A stretch of 64,000 nt of DNA from an uncultured Lachnospiraceae bacterium (GCA_947564645.1 CANOCU010000002.1:1-64000), one strand, 5' to 3'. Positions 50,790 to 60,930 are shown, counted from the first letter of the stretch. Notes: a model not told the origin generated them from the letters alone. Numbers and translations: made by a program.

Positions 50790-51200
50790 TCATGCCCAGT
50801 CATTTCCCGCTTCTTTGAGTTTTTCACGGAGTATCTTTTCTAACGCAACAAAGGCGGCCGTGAAACTGTCACGGATCAGCAGAAGCATTTCATCAACCTC
50901 ATCCTCGTTGTAGATATGCACTGAAGTATTACGCTTTTTCAGCATAGTGAGCCACACGGCGGAATCTTCCACAAACCCAAGCCTGTAGCCAAGCTGTAAT
51001 ATTTCTCTGGGTGATCCTGTGTCTGCACCCTCCGCTCCATGTACCCTTAACACTGCCTGTAGTGCTTTCCAGGCAAGTTCAAATGTCAGGTTGAACTGTC
51101 CGATCACGCCTGTTCTATAAATGTCGTTCTCATTTGCAAGTTTATAATCCGCGCCTTTCAGTACGTTAAGGCAGTTTGAAAAATTATCAAGTTTTTTCAT
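50790..51200 (-). CDS. HepT-like HEPN toxin (HI0074 family)
   Basis: A 136-residue all-helical protein of the nucleotidyltransferase substrate-binding/HEPN family. It carries R90-N-T-S-V-H95-I-Y97, the RX4HXY motif of HepT ribonuclease toxins, in which the Tyr is the residue AMPylated by the partner MntA. FNLTFELAWKALQAVL and SPREILQLGYRLGFVED are typical. It overlaps the MntA-like gene by 14 bp and is AT-rich compared with surrounding genes. Confidence 0.88.
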   Translation of the reverse strand: MKKLDNFSNCLNVLKGADYKLANENDIYRTGVIGQFNLTFELAWKALQAVLRVHGAEGADTGSPREILQLGYRLGFVEDSAVWLTMLKKRNTSVHIYNEDEVDEMLLLIRDSFTAAFVALEKILREKLKEAGNDWA

Positions 51201-51477
51201 AGATTGTTATTCCGTCCCTTTCGATTTCTCTTTTTAACTCATCAGAAACACCGTCGTCAAGTTCCGCTATATCAAATGATAGAAGAGAGTGAACTTTTTC
51301 CTTTATATCCCAATAAAATCCGTCGAAATCACCACCGCGCACAGCAATATCAATGTCGCTTCTTTCCGTATGCGTACCTTTTGCACGAGAACCGAAAAGT
51401 ATGACACTTTCAATATCATGCTTATAGGCAAATAGTGTGATGTCGCTCAAAACTCTGTCCGGAATATTATATTTCAT
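51187..51477 (-). CDS. MntA-like minimal nucleotidyltransferase antitoxin
   Basis: A 96-residue minimal nucleotidyltransferase. The motif GS (29-30), ten residues, then D41-I-D43 (GSX10DXD) is complete. In type VII MNT-HEPN systems the enzyme transfers AMP to the toxin's tyrosine to block it. It is the upstream gene of the pair, with coupled translation. Confidence 0.9.
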   Translation of the reverse strand: MKYNIPDRVLSDITLFAYKHDIESVILFGSRAKGTHTERSDIDIAVRGGDFDGFYWDIKEKVHSLLSFDIAELDDGVSDELKREIERDGITIYEKT

Positions 51478-51777
51478 ATCCGATCGCTCCTGATTTTCCT
51501 CTGATTTAGACTTCCGGTTCTTCGTCAGTCCTTCGTTCTTTCATACCGTCACAGCATTTCATTTTGAAATTTCATGATTTGCGCAAGCTGTATTCTATAT
51601 TGATATTATGTCACACATCCGAGGAAAAATATATGGGTTTTACAAAATAAATGAACAGGTCTGAAATAAAAGTCAAATCAGTGATACCGTAAAGTCGGAT
51701 GAGTTATAGAATTCATCCGGCTTTACTGCTATGATAGCGATGTTTACAACAAGAATCACAAAACAGGAGGATGGACT
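51478..51777. other. Gene-free region between MNT-HEPN and the sugar ABC operon
   Basis: Contains a stem GTAAAGtCGGATGA / TCATCCGgCTTTAC (51689-51726, one G-U pair). No clear promoter is identified in either direction. Confidence 0.4.
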
Positions 51778-53304
51778 ATGAAAAGAAAACTGATCGCAGT
51801 ACTACTTGCTGCAGCCATGACAGTGTCGCTGGCAGCCTGCGGCGGCGGGGAGTCTGGCGGCGCAGGCGGTTCCGGCGGCGCGGGGACAGAGTCCGGCGCG
51901 GCAGGGGAAGAAGGCGGGGAGCCTTATACGGTGACTATGGTGTTAAACGGCACCTAGCAGCCGGACGAAGAGCGGATCGAGGCAAAAGTGAACGAGATCC
52001 TGGAAAAAGAACTGAATGCAAGACTGGACCTGGTGGTGCTGCCCTGGGCAAGCGCTTCCCAACAGTTACAGCTGATGCTGGCCGGGGATGAGAAGATCGA
52101 TATCTTCTATACGGGCGGCGCAAGCGCGGTACAATATATGCATTCCGGACAGATCATGGATATGGCCGGGCTGATAGACCAGTACGGTACTAATCTGAAG
52201 GAAATCTTCGGGGAAGATACGTTGAAGGGCAACAGTGTGGCCGGGTTTGTGTACGGTGTGCCGACCCAGATCGAGCGGGGCAGCATCCCGGCGATCTTCA
52301 TGCGTAAGGACTTGGTGGAGAAGTATGATATCGACACTTCCGCCATCAAGGAGCCGAAGGACTTAGAGCCGGTGTTTGAGAAGGTGCAGGCGGGCGAGCC
52401 GGATATGACGATGCTGTTCTCGATCAATGAGGGTGATACACCGCTGGGGCGTATGTCCGGCGTAGAAGGGCTGGGGGACTCCCTTGGTGTTATAATGGAT
52501 CCGGAGAACGGTACGACCATCGAGAATCTTTACGCCAGCGACTGGTACAAGGAAGCTACCACCATGTTGTATGACTGGTACAAAAAGGGCTATATCAGTC
52601 AGGATGCGGGAACGAATACCGAGAACTGGAGAACCGTGTTTAAGGCGGGCAACATGTTCTCCCTGTTCTTCTCCTATCATCCGGGAACACCGGTGGAGTT
52701 TGAAAGTTCCACAGGGTATGAATTCGAGATCGTGCCTTTCAGGGAATATCCGATCAAGATGGCGCAGAGCTATAACGGCGTGATTTTCTCCATCGCGCAG
52801 AATTCCGAGAATCCTGAGAAGGCGATGGAAGTACTGGATTATATCTACGGAAGCGCGGAAGTGATGAATCTGCTCAACTGGGGTGAGGAAGGCGTGGACT
52901 ATGTGCTGGAAGATGCGGAAAACGGCATCATCAATTACCCGGAGGGCGTTACCGTGGACAACGTCGGCTACAGCCTGAACCTGGGCTAGGAGCTTCCCAA
53001 CCAGTTTATCGGATATAAGTGGAGCGGCTCCGATCCGCAGCTCTGGGAGAAGATGGAAGAATTCAACAATTCTGCGAAAGAGTCAAAGGCGCTTGGCTTC
53101 TACTTTGACAATTCCCAGTATGAGAACCAGATCGCAGCCCTTTCCAATGTGGTGAAGCAGTACTCCGGTTCCTTAGACAGCGGTTCCGCGGATCCGGAAG
53201 TTTATATCCCGGAATTCTTAAGTGCGCTGGAAGATGCGGGCATCGATGAGGTGATCGCCGCCAAGCAGGAGCAGTTCGACAAGTGGTTAAGCGAGAAACA
53301 ATGA
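51778..53304 (+). pseudogene. Sugar ABC transporter substrate-binding lipoprotein with two in-frame TAG codons
   Basis: From ATG 51778 (AGGAGG upstream) the frame encodes a signal peptide with lipobox SLAAC, a Gly-rich linker and a family-1 solute-binding protein. It is interrupted by TAG at codon 60 (51955-51957) and codon 404 (52987-52989), yet remains in frame to TGA at 53302-53304, 508 codons in all. Flanks are conserved: VLNGT*QPDEERIEAKV fits Q at the first stop, NLG*ELPNQFIGYKW fits W or Q at the second. Both are one transition from CAG or TGG. The permease, kinase, regulator and GH3 genes downstream are intact. Either a fresh pseudogene, amber suppression or a sequence error. Confidence 0.8.
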
Positions 53305-53440
53305 CGGGGAAGGTATGGTGAAAAGCCAGAGTAAGGGAATGTAGTTTTAAGGAAGGATCGCCTGCGGGCGGTTCTTCCCGATTCAGCGGGATCTCGTACA
53401 GACTTGAGATTTCCGCCAAGCGGAATGATGGAGGATTACT

Positions 53441-54364
53441 ATGGAAAAAAAATCACGCCTGAGGGCGTACAAAGAGCATTGGCCGCTGTATCTGATGCTG
53501 CTGCCGGGGCTTCTGTATCTGCTCATCAACAATTATATCCCCATGGCGGGTATCGTGATCGCCTTTAAAAAATTGAATTTTGCGAAAGGGATCTTTGCCA
53601 GTCCGTGGGCCGGATTTGAGAATTTTAAGTTCCTCTTTGCGACAAAGGACGCGTGGATCATCACGAGAAATACCCTGCTTTACAATGTGGCGTTTATCCT
53701 GGTCAATATGGTGGTGGGCATTGCCATTGCGATCCTGATCTGCGAGATCAGAAGCACGAGGATGAAGAAACTCTACCAGAGTGCGATCCTGCTGCCGTTT
53801 CTGATGTCGATGGTTATCCTGAGCTATATCGTGTATGCGCTTTTGAGCTCGGAAAACGGTCTGATCAACAATTCGATTTTAAGCGCGCTGCACTTAGAGC
53901 CGGTCCAGTGGTACCAGGAGCCGAAGTACTGGCCGTTTATCCTGATTTTTGCGAATTGCTGGAAAGGGGTGGGCTATGGCTGTCTGATCTATATCGCTTC
54001 CCTGGTGGGCATCGATCCTTCTTACTATGAGGCGGCGAGGCTGGACGGCGCAAGCAAATGGCAGGAGATCCGCAATATCACGCTGCCCTGTCTGGTGCCC
54101 ACGATCATTACGCTGCTGCTGCTCAGCATAGGCAGGATCTTCTATTCGGATTTCGGCCTGTTCTATCAGGTACCCATGAATTCGGGCGTATTGTTCCCGA
54201 CGACCAATGTGATCGATACCTATGTGTACCGGGCGCTGATCGAGCGGGGGAATATCAGTATGTCATCGGCAGCAGGCGTATACCAGTCTGTGGTCGGGTT
54301 TGTGATCGTTATTTTGAGTAACTGGATCGTACGGAGAGTCGATAAAGACCAGGCGCTGTTCTAG
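53441..54364 (+). CDS. Sugar ABC transporter permease (LplB/YteP type)
   Basis: A 307-residue inner-membrane permease with six hydrophobic segments, starting KEHWPLYLMLLPGLLYLLINNYIPM. The EAA loop reads YYEAARLDGASKWQEIRNITLP (about 197-218), the contact for an MsmX-type shared ATPase, which is not encoded here. It forms a heterodimer with the next permease and serves the binding protein encoded upstream. Confidence 0.93.
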   Translation: MEKKSRLRAYKEHWPLYLMLLPGLLYLLINNYIPMAGIVIAFKKLNFAKGIFASPWAGFENFKFLFATKDAWIITRNTLLYNVAFILVNMVVGIAIAILICEIRSTRMKKLYQSAILLPFLMSMVILSYIVYALLSSENGLINNSILSALHLEPVQWYQEPKYWPFILIFANCWKGVGYGCLIYIASLVGIDPSYYEAARLDGASKWQEIRNITLPCLVPTIITLLLLSIGRIFYSDFGLFYQVPMNSGVLFPTTNVIDTYVYRALIERGNISMSSAAGVYQSVVGFVIVILSNWIVRRVDKDQALF

Positions 54365-54378
54365 AGGAGGGGAAAAAG

Positions 54379-55281
54379 ATGGAAAATTCAATGAAAAGCA
54401 AACGGTATCAGTTCATAATCAATATGGTTCTGATCCTGATTACTTTGATGATCGTCCTGCCCTTTGTGTTGGTGTTTCTCTCATCTCTCACGGATGAAAA
54501 TGTGCTGATCAGAAACGGTTACTCCTTTTTCCCGGAGAAATTCAGTTTCTATGCTTATCAGTATATTATCCGTCAGGGCGATAAGATCCTGCGGGCTTAT
54601 GGGGTGACTATTTTGGTTACGATCATAGGAACAGTGTTAAATATCGCGATGTCGGCATTGATGGCGTATCCGCTGTCGGTAAAGACGCTGCCGCACCGCC
54701 GGGCGCTGACCTTCTTTATCTTTTTTACCATGCTGTTCACCGGCGGTCTGGTGCCTACTTATTTGATGTATGTCAACTATTTTCATATCAAGAATACGCT
54801 GTGGGCGCTGATCATTCCGAATCTTCTGCTGAGCGCCAACAATGTGCTGATGATACGCAGCTACTTTATGACCAGCATTCCGGATGCGCTGTTTGAGGCG
54901 GCAAAGATCGACGGCGCGGGGCATCTGCGGATCTTTTCAGTGCTGATCATACCGCTTGGCAAGCCGATCCTTGTCACGATGGGATTATTTTCCGGACTGG
55001 GGTATTGGAATGACTGGACAAACGGCTTATACTATCTGTCAGGGAACCAGGGGCAGAAGCTGTTCAGCATTCAGAACCTGTTGAACCAGATGATCACGGA
55101 TATCCAGTATCTTGCCAGCGGCAAGGTAGTGGGAAATATCGGCGCGGAGGTGGCGAAACTCCCGGCTACGTCCATCCGTATGGCGATCGCTTTTATTGCC
55201 ATGCTGCCGCTGTTTATCATCTATCCTTTCCTGCAGAAATATTTCGCGGAAGGTATCACGCTGGGAGCAGTCAAGGGATAG
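54379..55281 (+). CDS. Carbohydrate ABC transporter permease (LplC/YtcP type)
   Basis: A 300-residue permease with six membrane segments. Hallmarks are LPFVLVFLSSLTDENVL, SALMAYPLSVKTLPHRRALTFF, the EAA loop LFEAAKIDGAGHLRIFSVLIIPL and the terminal QKYFAEGITLGAVKG. It follows the first permease by 14 bp, with a GAGG ribosome site. Confidence 0.94.
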   Translation: MENSMKSKRYQFIINMVLILITLMIVLPFVLVFLSSLTDENVLIRNGYSFFPEKFSFYAYQYIIRQGDKILRAYGVTILVTIIGTVLNIAMSALMAYPLSVKTLPHRRALTFFIFFTMLFTGGLVPTYLMYVNYFHIKNTLWALIIPNLLLSANNVLMIRSYFMTSIPDALFEAAKIDGAGHLRIFSVLIIPLGKPILVTMGLFSGLGYWNDWTNGLYYLSGNQGQKLFSIQNLLNQMITDIQYLASGKVVGNIGAEVAKLPATSIRMAIAFIAMLPLFIIYPFLQKYFAEGITLGAVKG

Positions 55282-55308
55282 AGGCGTTGGAGGCGTCATA
55301 GAAGCAGC

Positions 55309-57084
55309 ATGAGAACGATGCGGATCTCGAAACACAAAATGCAAAGAACGATGGCGCAGCAGGTAAAGAGGGTTCTGGCGGTGCTGCCGCCTGTTCTGCT
55401 GGTCTATATTGTGGGAAGCGTACTGTTGCTTGGCAGGGAGAGGACTCTGGCGATCCAGGAGCTGGATCAGATGTCTGAACTTTATACCAACGAGCTGGAC
55501 AGTCGTTTCCTGCGGATCAGCCGTCATCTCTTCTCCGTTATGATGGAGAAGGACCAGCCGACTTCCGTGTTTTGGAATTATGTTGATATGATGGATGGGG
55601 AATACGATCTGGATTATCCGCTCGTTAAGCTGCGGGAGACGTTTTTTTCCAGCGCCTGGGAGTATGGGCAGGAGTACTGCTTCTTCCTCTATCTGGAGGA
55701 CAAGGAGCGGTACTTCAGGCTGAGTATCGATTCCGAGGGAAGTTATACCGGGGAGGAGCATATGGAGCAGGCGGTGCTCTCGCAGATCGGACATCTGAAT
55801 GATTCCGGTATGCCCTATTCGGTGAAGAAGAAATGGAACATCATTACAAGCGGCGGCGAGACCTATATGTGCAAGATCGCGCAGAATCAGGGCGTTTATC
55901 TGGGATGCTATGTCAATGTGAAAAGCATCCTGGAACCTTTTTCCAATATTATCATGGGTAAAAACGGGTATGTGTGCCTGGTGAACGAGCAGGGGGAGAG
56001 CGTGGGTATGCTCACCAGCCAGGGCATCCTGGACAGGGAACAGGAGATGGAGGGAGCCGACCGGTATTCGATCGAGAAGCAGCTGTCCCGGGCGCCCTTT
56101 TCCATTCGGATGAAGATCTCCGGAGAGAGGATCTGGGAAGTGATGATGGGAAGCGTAGTGGTACTGACCATACTGGCGGCCCTGCTGATCGCGGCCGGTG
56201 TGGTGATCCTGATCTATCTGAAAAGAAATATCCTGGAGCCGGTACAGCGATTCACCCGTAAACTGGAACGGTATGACAGCGGGGACGAGGCCTTGCTTCT
56301 GACAGAGGAGAGTCTTCTGGAACTGGAGCGGATCGACGATAAGTTCCGGAATATGATCTACCAGATCCGCAGGCTGAAGATCACTCTGTATGAGCAGGAG
56401 CTGGAGAAGCAGAAGGTGGAGATGGATTTCCTGAAATTGCAGATCCGTCCGCATTTCTATCTGAACTGCCTGAATTTTATCTACAGTATGATCGATTTCA
56501 GGCAGTATGACAGTGCGCGCAGGATGAGTAAGATCACGGCGGACTATCTGACTTATATCTTCCGCAATACCAGCGAGAGGGTGCCGGTAACGGCGGAGAC
56601 GGCGCACTGCCGGAATTATCTGGATATTCTGCTGCTGCGCTATCCGGAAAGCTTCGAAGGGTATGTGGAGGTGCACGAGGAAGTGCGGGACGCGGAGATC
56701 TTCCCTTTTCTGATTCAGGTGTTTGTGGAAAATGCGACCAAACATGCCTTGACACTGGAGGAAAAGATCCTGATCTCGGTCACGGTCTATCCGGAGGACC
56801 GGGAAGAGGGGACTTACGTGAATATCTATATTTCAGATACGGGGGACGGATTTGCACCGGATGTTCTTGAGCGGCTGCAGCGGGGAGAAGGACTTTATGC
56901 CGGCGGGCATCATGTGGGGATCGCTAATTGTTTGAGGCGTTTTCACCTTTATTATAATGGTTTGGGAGAGATCAATTTCAGTAACAGTCCTTTAGGAGGC
57001 GCTATCGTGGATATCCATATTCCATATCGGCGCTATACGGAAGATGCGGGGAGAGCGGAGCATGAAGCTGTTAATGGTGGATGA
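55309..57084 (+). CDS. YesM-type sensor histidine kinase
   Basis: A 591-residue kinase with two membrane segments (about 17-40 and 285-308) around an extracellular sensor, a HAMP domain, then the His_kinase domain (RPHFYLNCLNFIYSMIDF with the phospho-His in the first part) and an HATPase domain (VFVENATKHAL, DTGDGF, GVGIAN-type GIANCLRRF). Such kinases detect oligosaccharides and control sugar ABC operons through a YesN regulator, encoded next with a 23-bp overlap. An ATG at 55318 is an alternative start. Confidence 0.9.
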   Translation: MRTMRISKHKMQRTMAQQVKRVLAVLPPVLLVYIVGSVLLLGRERTLAIQELDQMSELYTNELDSRFLRISRHLFSVMMEKDQPTSVFWNYVDMMDGEYDLDYPLVKLRETFFSSAWEYGQEYCFFLYLEDKERYFRLSIDSEGSYTGEEHMEQAVLSQIGHLNDSGMPYSVKKKWNIITSGGETYMCKIAQNQGVYLGCYVNVKSILEPFSNIIMGKNGYVCLVNEQGESVGMLTSQGILDREQEMEGADRYSIEKQLSRAPFSIRMKISGERIWEVMMGSVVVLTILAALLIAAGVVILIYLKRNILEPVQRFTRKLERYDSGDEALLLTEESLLELERIDDKFRNMIYQIRRLKITLYEQELEKQKVEMDFLKLQIRPHFYLNCLNFIYSMIDFRQYDSARRMSKITADYLTYIFRNTSERVPVTAETAHCRNYLDILLLRYPESFEGYVEVHEEVRDAEIFPFLIQVFVENATKHALTLEEKILISVTVYPEDREEGTYVNIYISDTGDGFAPDVLERLQRGEGLYAGGHHVGIANCLRRFHLYYNGLGEINFSNSPLGGAIVDIHIPYRRYTEDAGRAEHEAVNGG

Positions 57085-58636
57085 TGAAGAGTACGTGATA
57101 GAGAGTATCCGGAAGAATATAGACTGGGAGCAGCAGGGGATCGATGAGATCTATTCCGCTTCTTCCATGAAACAGGCGCAGCGCATTATGGAGATGGTCG
57201 CGATCGATATCATCATCAGCGATATCGTTATGCCGCGTCAGAGTGGATTTGACTTTATCCATTGGGTAAGAGATAATAAGTATACGGTACAGGTCATCTT
57301 TCTGACAAGCTATGCGGAATTTGATTATGCCCGTCATGCGATCGCCATGAACAGCGTCGATTACCTCTTAAAGCCGATCGACTATGATAAACTGTCGGAG
57401 GCCGTGGGCAAAGCGGCAAAGAAAGTGGCGGAGGCAAGGAAGAACGCGGATGACAGGACCGAGAGCAGATTGTGGAGACAGAACCAGTCGCTATTGCGCA
57501 GGGATTTCTGGATGGAGCTGCTGCGGGGGAAGCTTGCGGGCGGCTCATTGCTGTCCTATGCGGAGGACACGGAGTATGTGCTTCTCTACCTTACGTTCTA
57601 TGACGGGGTGAAGAGCCAGAGTACCTGGGATGAAAAGACGCTGTATTTTATCATGGAAAATGTGCTTTCCGAGATGCTCGAAGGCGTGGGATATCTGGTG
57701 GAAGCGGTGGTTCCCGGCGACAGGGGTAACAGCGTGACGGTATGCAGGAAGGCGCAGGGGAATGTACAGACCGTTGATCAGCTCAAGGAAAAGCGTGTAT
57801 TCGAGGAATTCATCCGTTGGATGGGGGAACGGCTGCAGATGAATATCTGGTGCGGTGTGGGAAGTCCGGGGCGTGTGGATACCCTTCCGAATTCTTTTGC
57901 GCTCCTGCAGGATATGCGGGACAACAGCCTGTCCATCTGGAACCGGGTGCTGTATCAGTCAGATTTTGAATTTCCGGATACTTCTGTACAGAATCCGAAT
58001 CTGGGCGTGTGGAAGGCGCTGTTGGAGCAGGAGAAAGCGGAAGAGCTCATCTCGTCCATAACGGGTTATCTGGAAGAGATGGAGGAGAAGGAACTGATCA
58101 CCAGAGAGATCCTGCGGGTTTTTCAGATGGACATCGTGCAGCTGGTATATTCCTGGCTGGAAAGGAAGGAGATCAAGGCGCATCTTCTTTTCTCGGGAAG
58201 GGAGAGCGAGGAGGCGCAGCAGAACGCGCTGAAGGGAATGCGCAGCGCCGTGGAATTTGCCTGCAACCTGATCCTGCGTGCGATCCAGTATGAGAAGTAC
58301 ATACATAAGACGGAGTCGGTGGCGGAACAGGTCCGGCAGTATATCGATGTGCATTATAAAGAGGAGATCAGAAGGGACAGTCTCGGTGAGCTGGTCTATC
58401 TGAATACGGATTATTTATCCAGGATCTTCAAGAAGGAGATGGGCATTTCGATCAGTTCCTATATTCTGAAAAAGCGGGTGGAGGAGGCGAAGAAACTGCT
58501 TGCCCAGAGCAATCTGCTGATCAATACGGTGTCGATCTACGTGGGGTACAGTAATTTCTCTTATTTTACGAAGATGTTTAAGGAAAATACCGGCTATTCC
58601 CCGTTAGATTACCGGCGTAAGTTCAGACAGGGATAG
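57062..58636 (+). CDS. YesN-type response regulator with AraC DNA-binding domain
   Basis: A 524-residue regulator. The receiver domain (1-120) has VDDEEYV, phospho-acceptor Asp in IIISDIVMPRQSG and Lys in LLKPIDY. A central linker of unknown fold spans 130-410. Two AraC helix-turn-helix motifs lie at the end (YLSRIFKKEMGISISSYILKKRVEEAKKLL and YVGYSNFSYFTKMFKENTGYSPLDYR). ATG at 57062 is chosen from the conserved KLLMVDDEE start. It probably activates the upstream transporter and GH3 genes. Confidence 0.93.
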   Translation: MKLLMVDDEEYVIESIRKNIDWEQQGIDEIYSASSMKQAQRIMEMVAIDIIISDIVMPRQSGFDFIHWVRDNKYTVQVIFLTSYAEFDYARHAIAMNSVDYLLKPIDYDKLSEAVGKAAKKVAEARKNADDRTESRLWRQNQSLLRRDFWMELLRGKLAGGSLLSYAEDTEYVLLYLTFYDGVKSQSTWDEKTLYFIMENVLSEMLEGVGYLVEAVVPGDRGNSVTVCRKAQGNVQTVDQLKEKRVFEEFIRWMGERLQMNIWCGVGSPGRVDTLPNSFALLQDMRDNSLSIWNRVLYQSDFEFPDTSVQNPNLGVWKALLEQEKAEELISSITGYLEEMEEKELITREILRVFQMDIVQLVYSWLERKEIKAHLLFSGRESEEAQQNALKGMRSAVEFACNLILRAIQYEKYIHKTESVAEQVRQYIDVHYKEEIRRDSLGELVYLNTDYLSRIFKKEMGISISSYILKKRVEEAKKLLAQSNLLINTVSIYVGYSNFSYFTKMFKENTGYSPLDYRRKFRQG

Positions 58637-58702
58637 GACAGGAAAGGCATGGCGTCAGGGATGACAGGAAGATGCAGACCAGATAACAGGAGGAAGATGA
58701 GG

Positions 58703-60910
58703 ATGACAGAACAGAAATTGCAGCAGCTGCTGCAGGACATGACACTGGAGGAGAAGGTGAACCAGATGCTGCAGCTTGCCGGTGGATTTTTCACCGGGGA
58801 GATGATGGCCATGGGGCCGATGGCGCAGAAGGGCTTTACGCAGGAGAATGTCGCGCAGGCCGGTTCCGTGCTGGGCGCGTTGGGCGCGGAGAAGTTAAAG
58901 AAGATCCAGAAGGATTTTATGGAGAAGCATCCCCATAAGATCCCGCTGCTCTTTATGCTGGATGTGATCAACGGGCTGAAGACGATCTATCCGATCCCGT
59001 TGGGGCAGGGTGCAACCTTTGAGCCGGAGCTTTCCAGGCGGTGCGCGCAGATGGCGGCGAAGGAGGCGGCGGTCAGCGGCCTGCATGTGACCTTTTCCCC
59101 GATGGTGGATCTGGTGCGGGATGCCCGCTGGGGCCGGGTGATGGAGTCCACGGGAGAAGATCCGTACTTAAACAGTCTGTTTGCGGAGGCCATGGTGAAG
59201 GGCTATCAGGGGGAGGACCTGCAGGAGCCGTACAGGATCGCGGCCTGTGTGAAGCATTTTGCCGGGTACGGCGCGCCCACCGCGGGACGGGATTACAACA
59301 CCGTGGAATTGTCCAGGCATACGCTGAAGGAATTCTATCTGCCGGCCTACAAGGCCGGGATCGATGCGGGTGCGGCCATGGTGATGACTTCTTTTAATAC
59401 CATCGACGGCGTTCCGGCCACAGGGAATAAGTGGCTGATGCGGAAGATCCTGCGGGAAGAGATGGGCTTCGACGGCGTCCTGATCTCCGACTGGGCGGCC
59501 ATCGAGGAGATCATCTACCACGGCTACTGTGCCGACCGGAAGGAGGCGGCCGTGCGGGCGGCGCAGGCCGGGGTGGATATCGATATGATGACCGGCATCT
59601 ACTCGGAACATCTCTGTGCTCTGGTGCGGGAAGGAACGGTTCCGGAGGCGCTGGTGGACGAGGCGGTGTATCGGATCCTGCTTCTGAAAAACAAACTGGG
59701 CCTGTTCGAGAATCCCTGCAAGGACGCGGACGAAGAGAAGGAAAGAGAAGTCATCCTGTGCGGGGAGCACAGGGCGCTTGCCAGAGAGGCGGCCAGGAAA
59801 TCCTTCGTGCTGTTGAAGAATGAAGAGGTGCTGCCGTTACAAAAAGGGAAGAAGACGGCCCTGATCGGGCCTTACGTAGATAACCGGAACATGATCGGTT
59901 CCTGGTCCATCGTGGGAGAGACCAAGGATGTGACCACCTTAAAGGAGGCGGCGCTGGAGCGGCCGGAGGGTGAGCATATGCTGTTTGCGGCGGGCTGTCC
60001 GGTCCTGGGCGGCGACCTGAAACTGGAAGGGTTCTCCGAATCCATGGAGGAGGCGCCTTCCGCCGGGGAGTGTGCGGCCATGCTGGAAGAGGCGGTGAAG
60101 ACGGCCGCAGAGGCGGACATGGTAGTGCTGGCGCTGGGTGAGCATCGGCTGCAGTCCGGCGAGGCTACCAGCAATGCCAACATCCGGATCCCGCAGATAC
60201 AGATGGAACTGTTCCGGAGGGTCTGCGAAGTGAATGACAAGGTGGCAGTGGTCCTTTTCTCCGGGCGGCCTCTGGACATCCGGGAGATTTCCGGCAGGGC
60301 GCAGGCCGTGCTGCAGGTGTGGATGCCGGGAACGGAAGGCGCAAGGGCGATCATGGACGTGTTGTGGGGCGATCATGCGCCCAGCGGAAAACTGCCGATG
60401 AGCTTCCCTTACTGCGTGGGTCAGGTGCCGGTGCACTACAATGAGTACTCCACGGGGCGGCCTCATGTGGAGGGGAAGGATAAGGACCGGTTCCGCTCTA
60501 AATATCTGGATATTCCCAATGAGCCGCTTTATCCCTTCGGCTACGGTTTAAGCTATACCCGATTCGCCATCTCGCCGGCGGAGATCGACAGGGAGACGAT
60601 GACAGGGGAGGAGACGCTGCATGTGTCGGTGAACGTGAAGAATGTGGGTGATGTGGCCGGTACGGAGACGGTGCAGCTGTATCTGCATGATATTGCCGCC
60701 AGCGTGGTAAGGCCGGTGAAGGAACTGAAAGGGTTCCGGAAGGTGACGCTTGCGCCGGGCGGGGAGGAGACGGTGACCTTCGAGATCCGGGAAGAGATGC
60801 TGCGGTTTGTGACGGAGAATGACAGATGGGAGAGTGAAGCCGGGGAATTTGAGGCGTTTGTGGGAGCGGACAGCAGTACGGTGAACTGCGTGAAGTTCCG
60901 GTTGGTATAA
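58703..60910 (+). CDS. GH3 beta-glycosidase (BglX-like)
   Basis: A 735-residue family 3 glycoside hydrolase, probably a beta-glucosidase or related exo-enzyme acting on the oligosaccharide imported by the linked transporter. The N-terminal barrel includes MTLEEKVNQMLQL, GRVMESTGEDPYL, KHFAGYGAPTAGRDYN and the nucleophile Asp in VLISDWAAIEE (about 260). The second domain (370-570) has MVVLALGEHRLQSGEATSNA, and a fibronectin-III-like domain ends the protein (RYG-type GYGLSYTRF, then AGTETVQLYLHD). No signal peptide, so cytoplasmic. ATG 58703 has AGGAGG 9 bp before it; ATG 58697 is only 3 bp away. Confidence 0.93.
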   Translation: MTEQKLQQLLQDMTLEEKVNQMLQLAGGFFTGEMMAMGPMAQKGFTQENVAQAGSVLGALGAEKLKKIQKDFMEKHPHKIPLLFMLDVINGLKTIYPIPLGQGATFEPELSRRCAQMAAKEAAVSGLHVTFSPMVDLVRDARWGRVMESTGEDPYLNSLFAEAMVKGYQGEDLQEPYRIAACVKHFAGYGAPTAGRDYNTVELSRHTLKEFYLPAYKAGIDAGAAMVMTSFNTIDGVPATGNKWLMRKILREEMGFDGVLISDWAAIEEIIYHGYCADRKEAAVRAAQAGVDIDMMTGIYSEHLCALVREGTVPEALVDEAVYRILLLKNKLGLFENPCKDADEEKEREVILCGEHRALAREAARKSFVLLKNEEVLPLQKGKKTALIGPYVDNRNMIGSWSIVGETKDVTTLKEAALERPEGEHMLFAAGCPVLGGDLKLEGFSESMEEAPSAGECAAMLEEAVKTAAEADMVVLALGEHRLQSGEATSNANIRIPQIQMELFRRVCEVNDKVAVVLFSGRPLDIREISGRAQAVLQVWMPGTEGARAIMDVLWGDHAPSGKLPMSFPYCVGQVPVHYNEYSTGRPHVEGKDKDRFRSKYLDIPNEPLYPFGYGLSYTRFAISPAEIDRETMTGEETLHVSVNVKNVGDVAGTETVQLYLHDIAASVVRPVKELKGFRKVTLAPGGEETVTFEIREEMLRFVTENDRWESEAGEFEAFVGADSSTVNCVKFRLV

Positions 60911-60930
60911 GAAAGAACAGTATGAGGCAT

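Noticed and set aside
51778-53304. Genome-wide reassignment of TAG
   Set aside because: Several intact genes here end in TAG (3627, 6282, 9016, 10581), so TAG is a normal stop in this organism.
55039-56745. 568-codon minus-strand open frame opposite permease and YesM genes
   Set aside because: It spans two real plus-strand genes with clear domains and shows the typical shadow composition.
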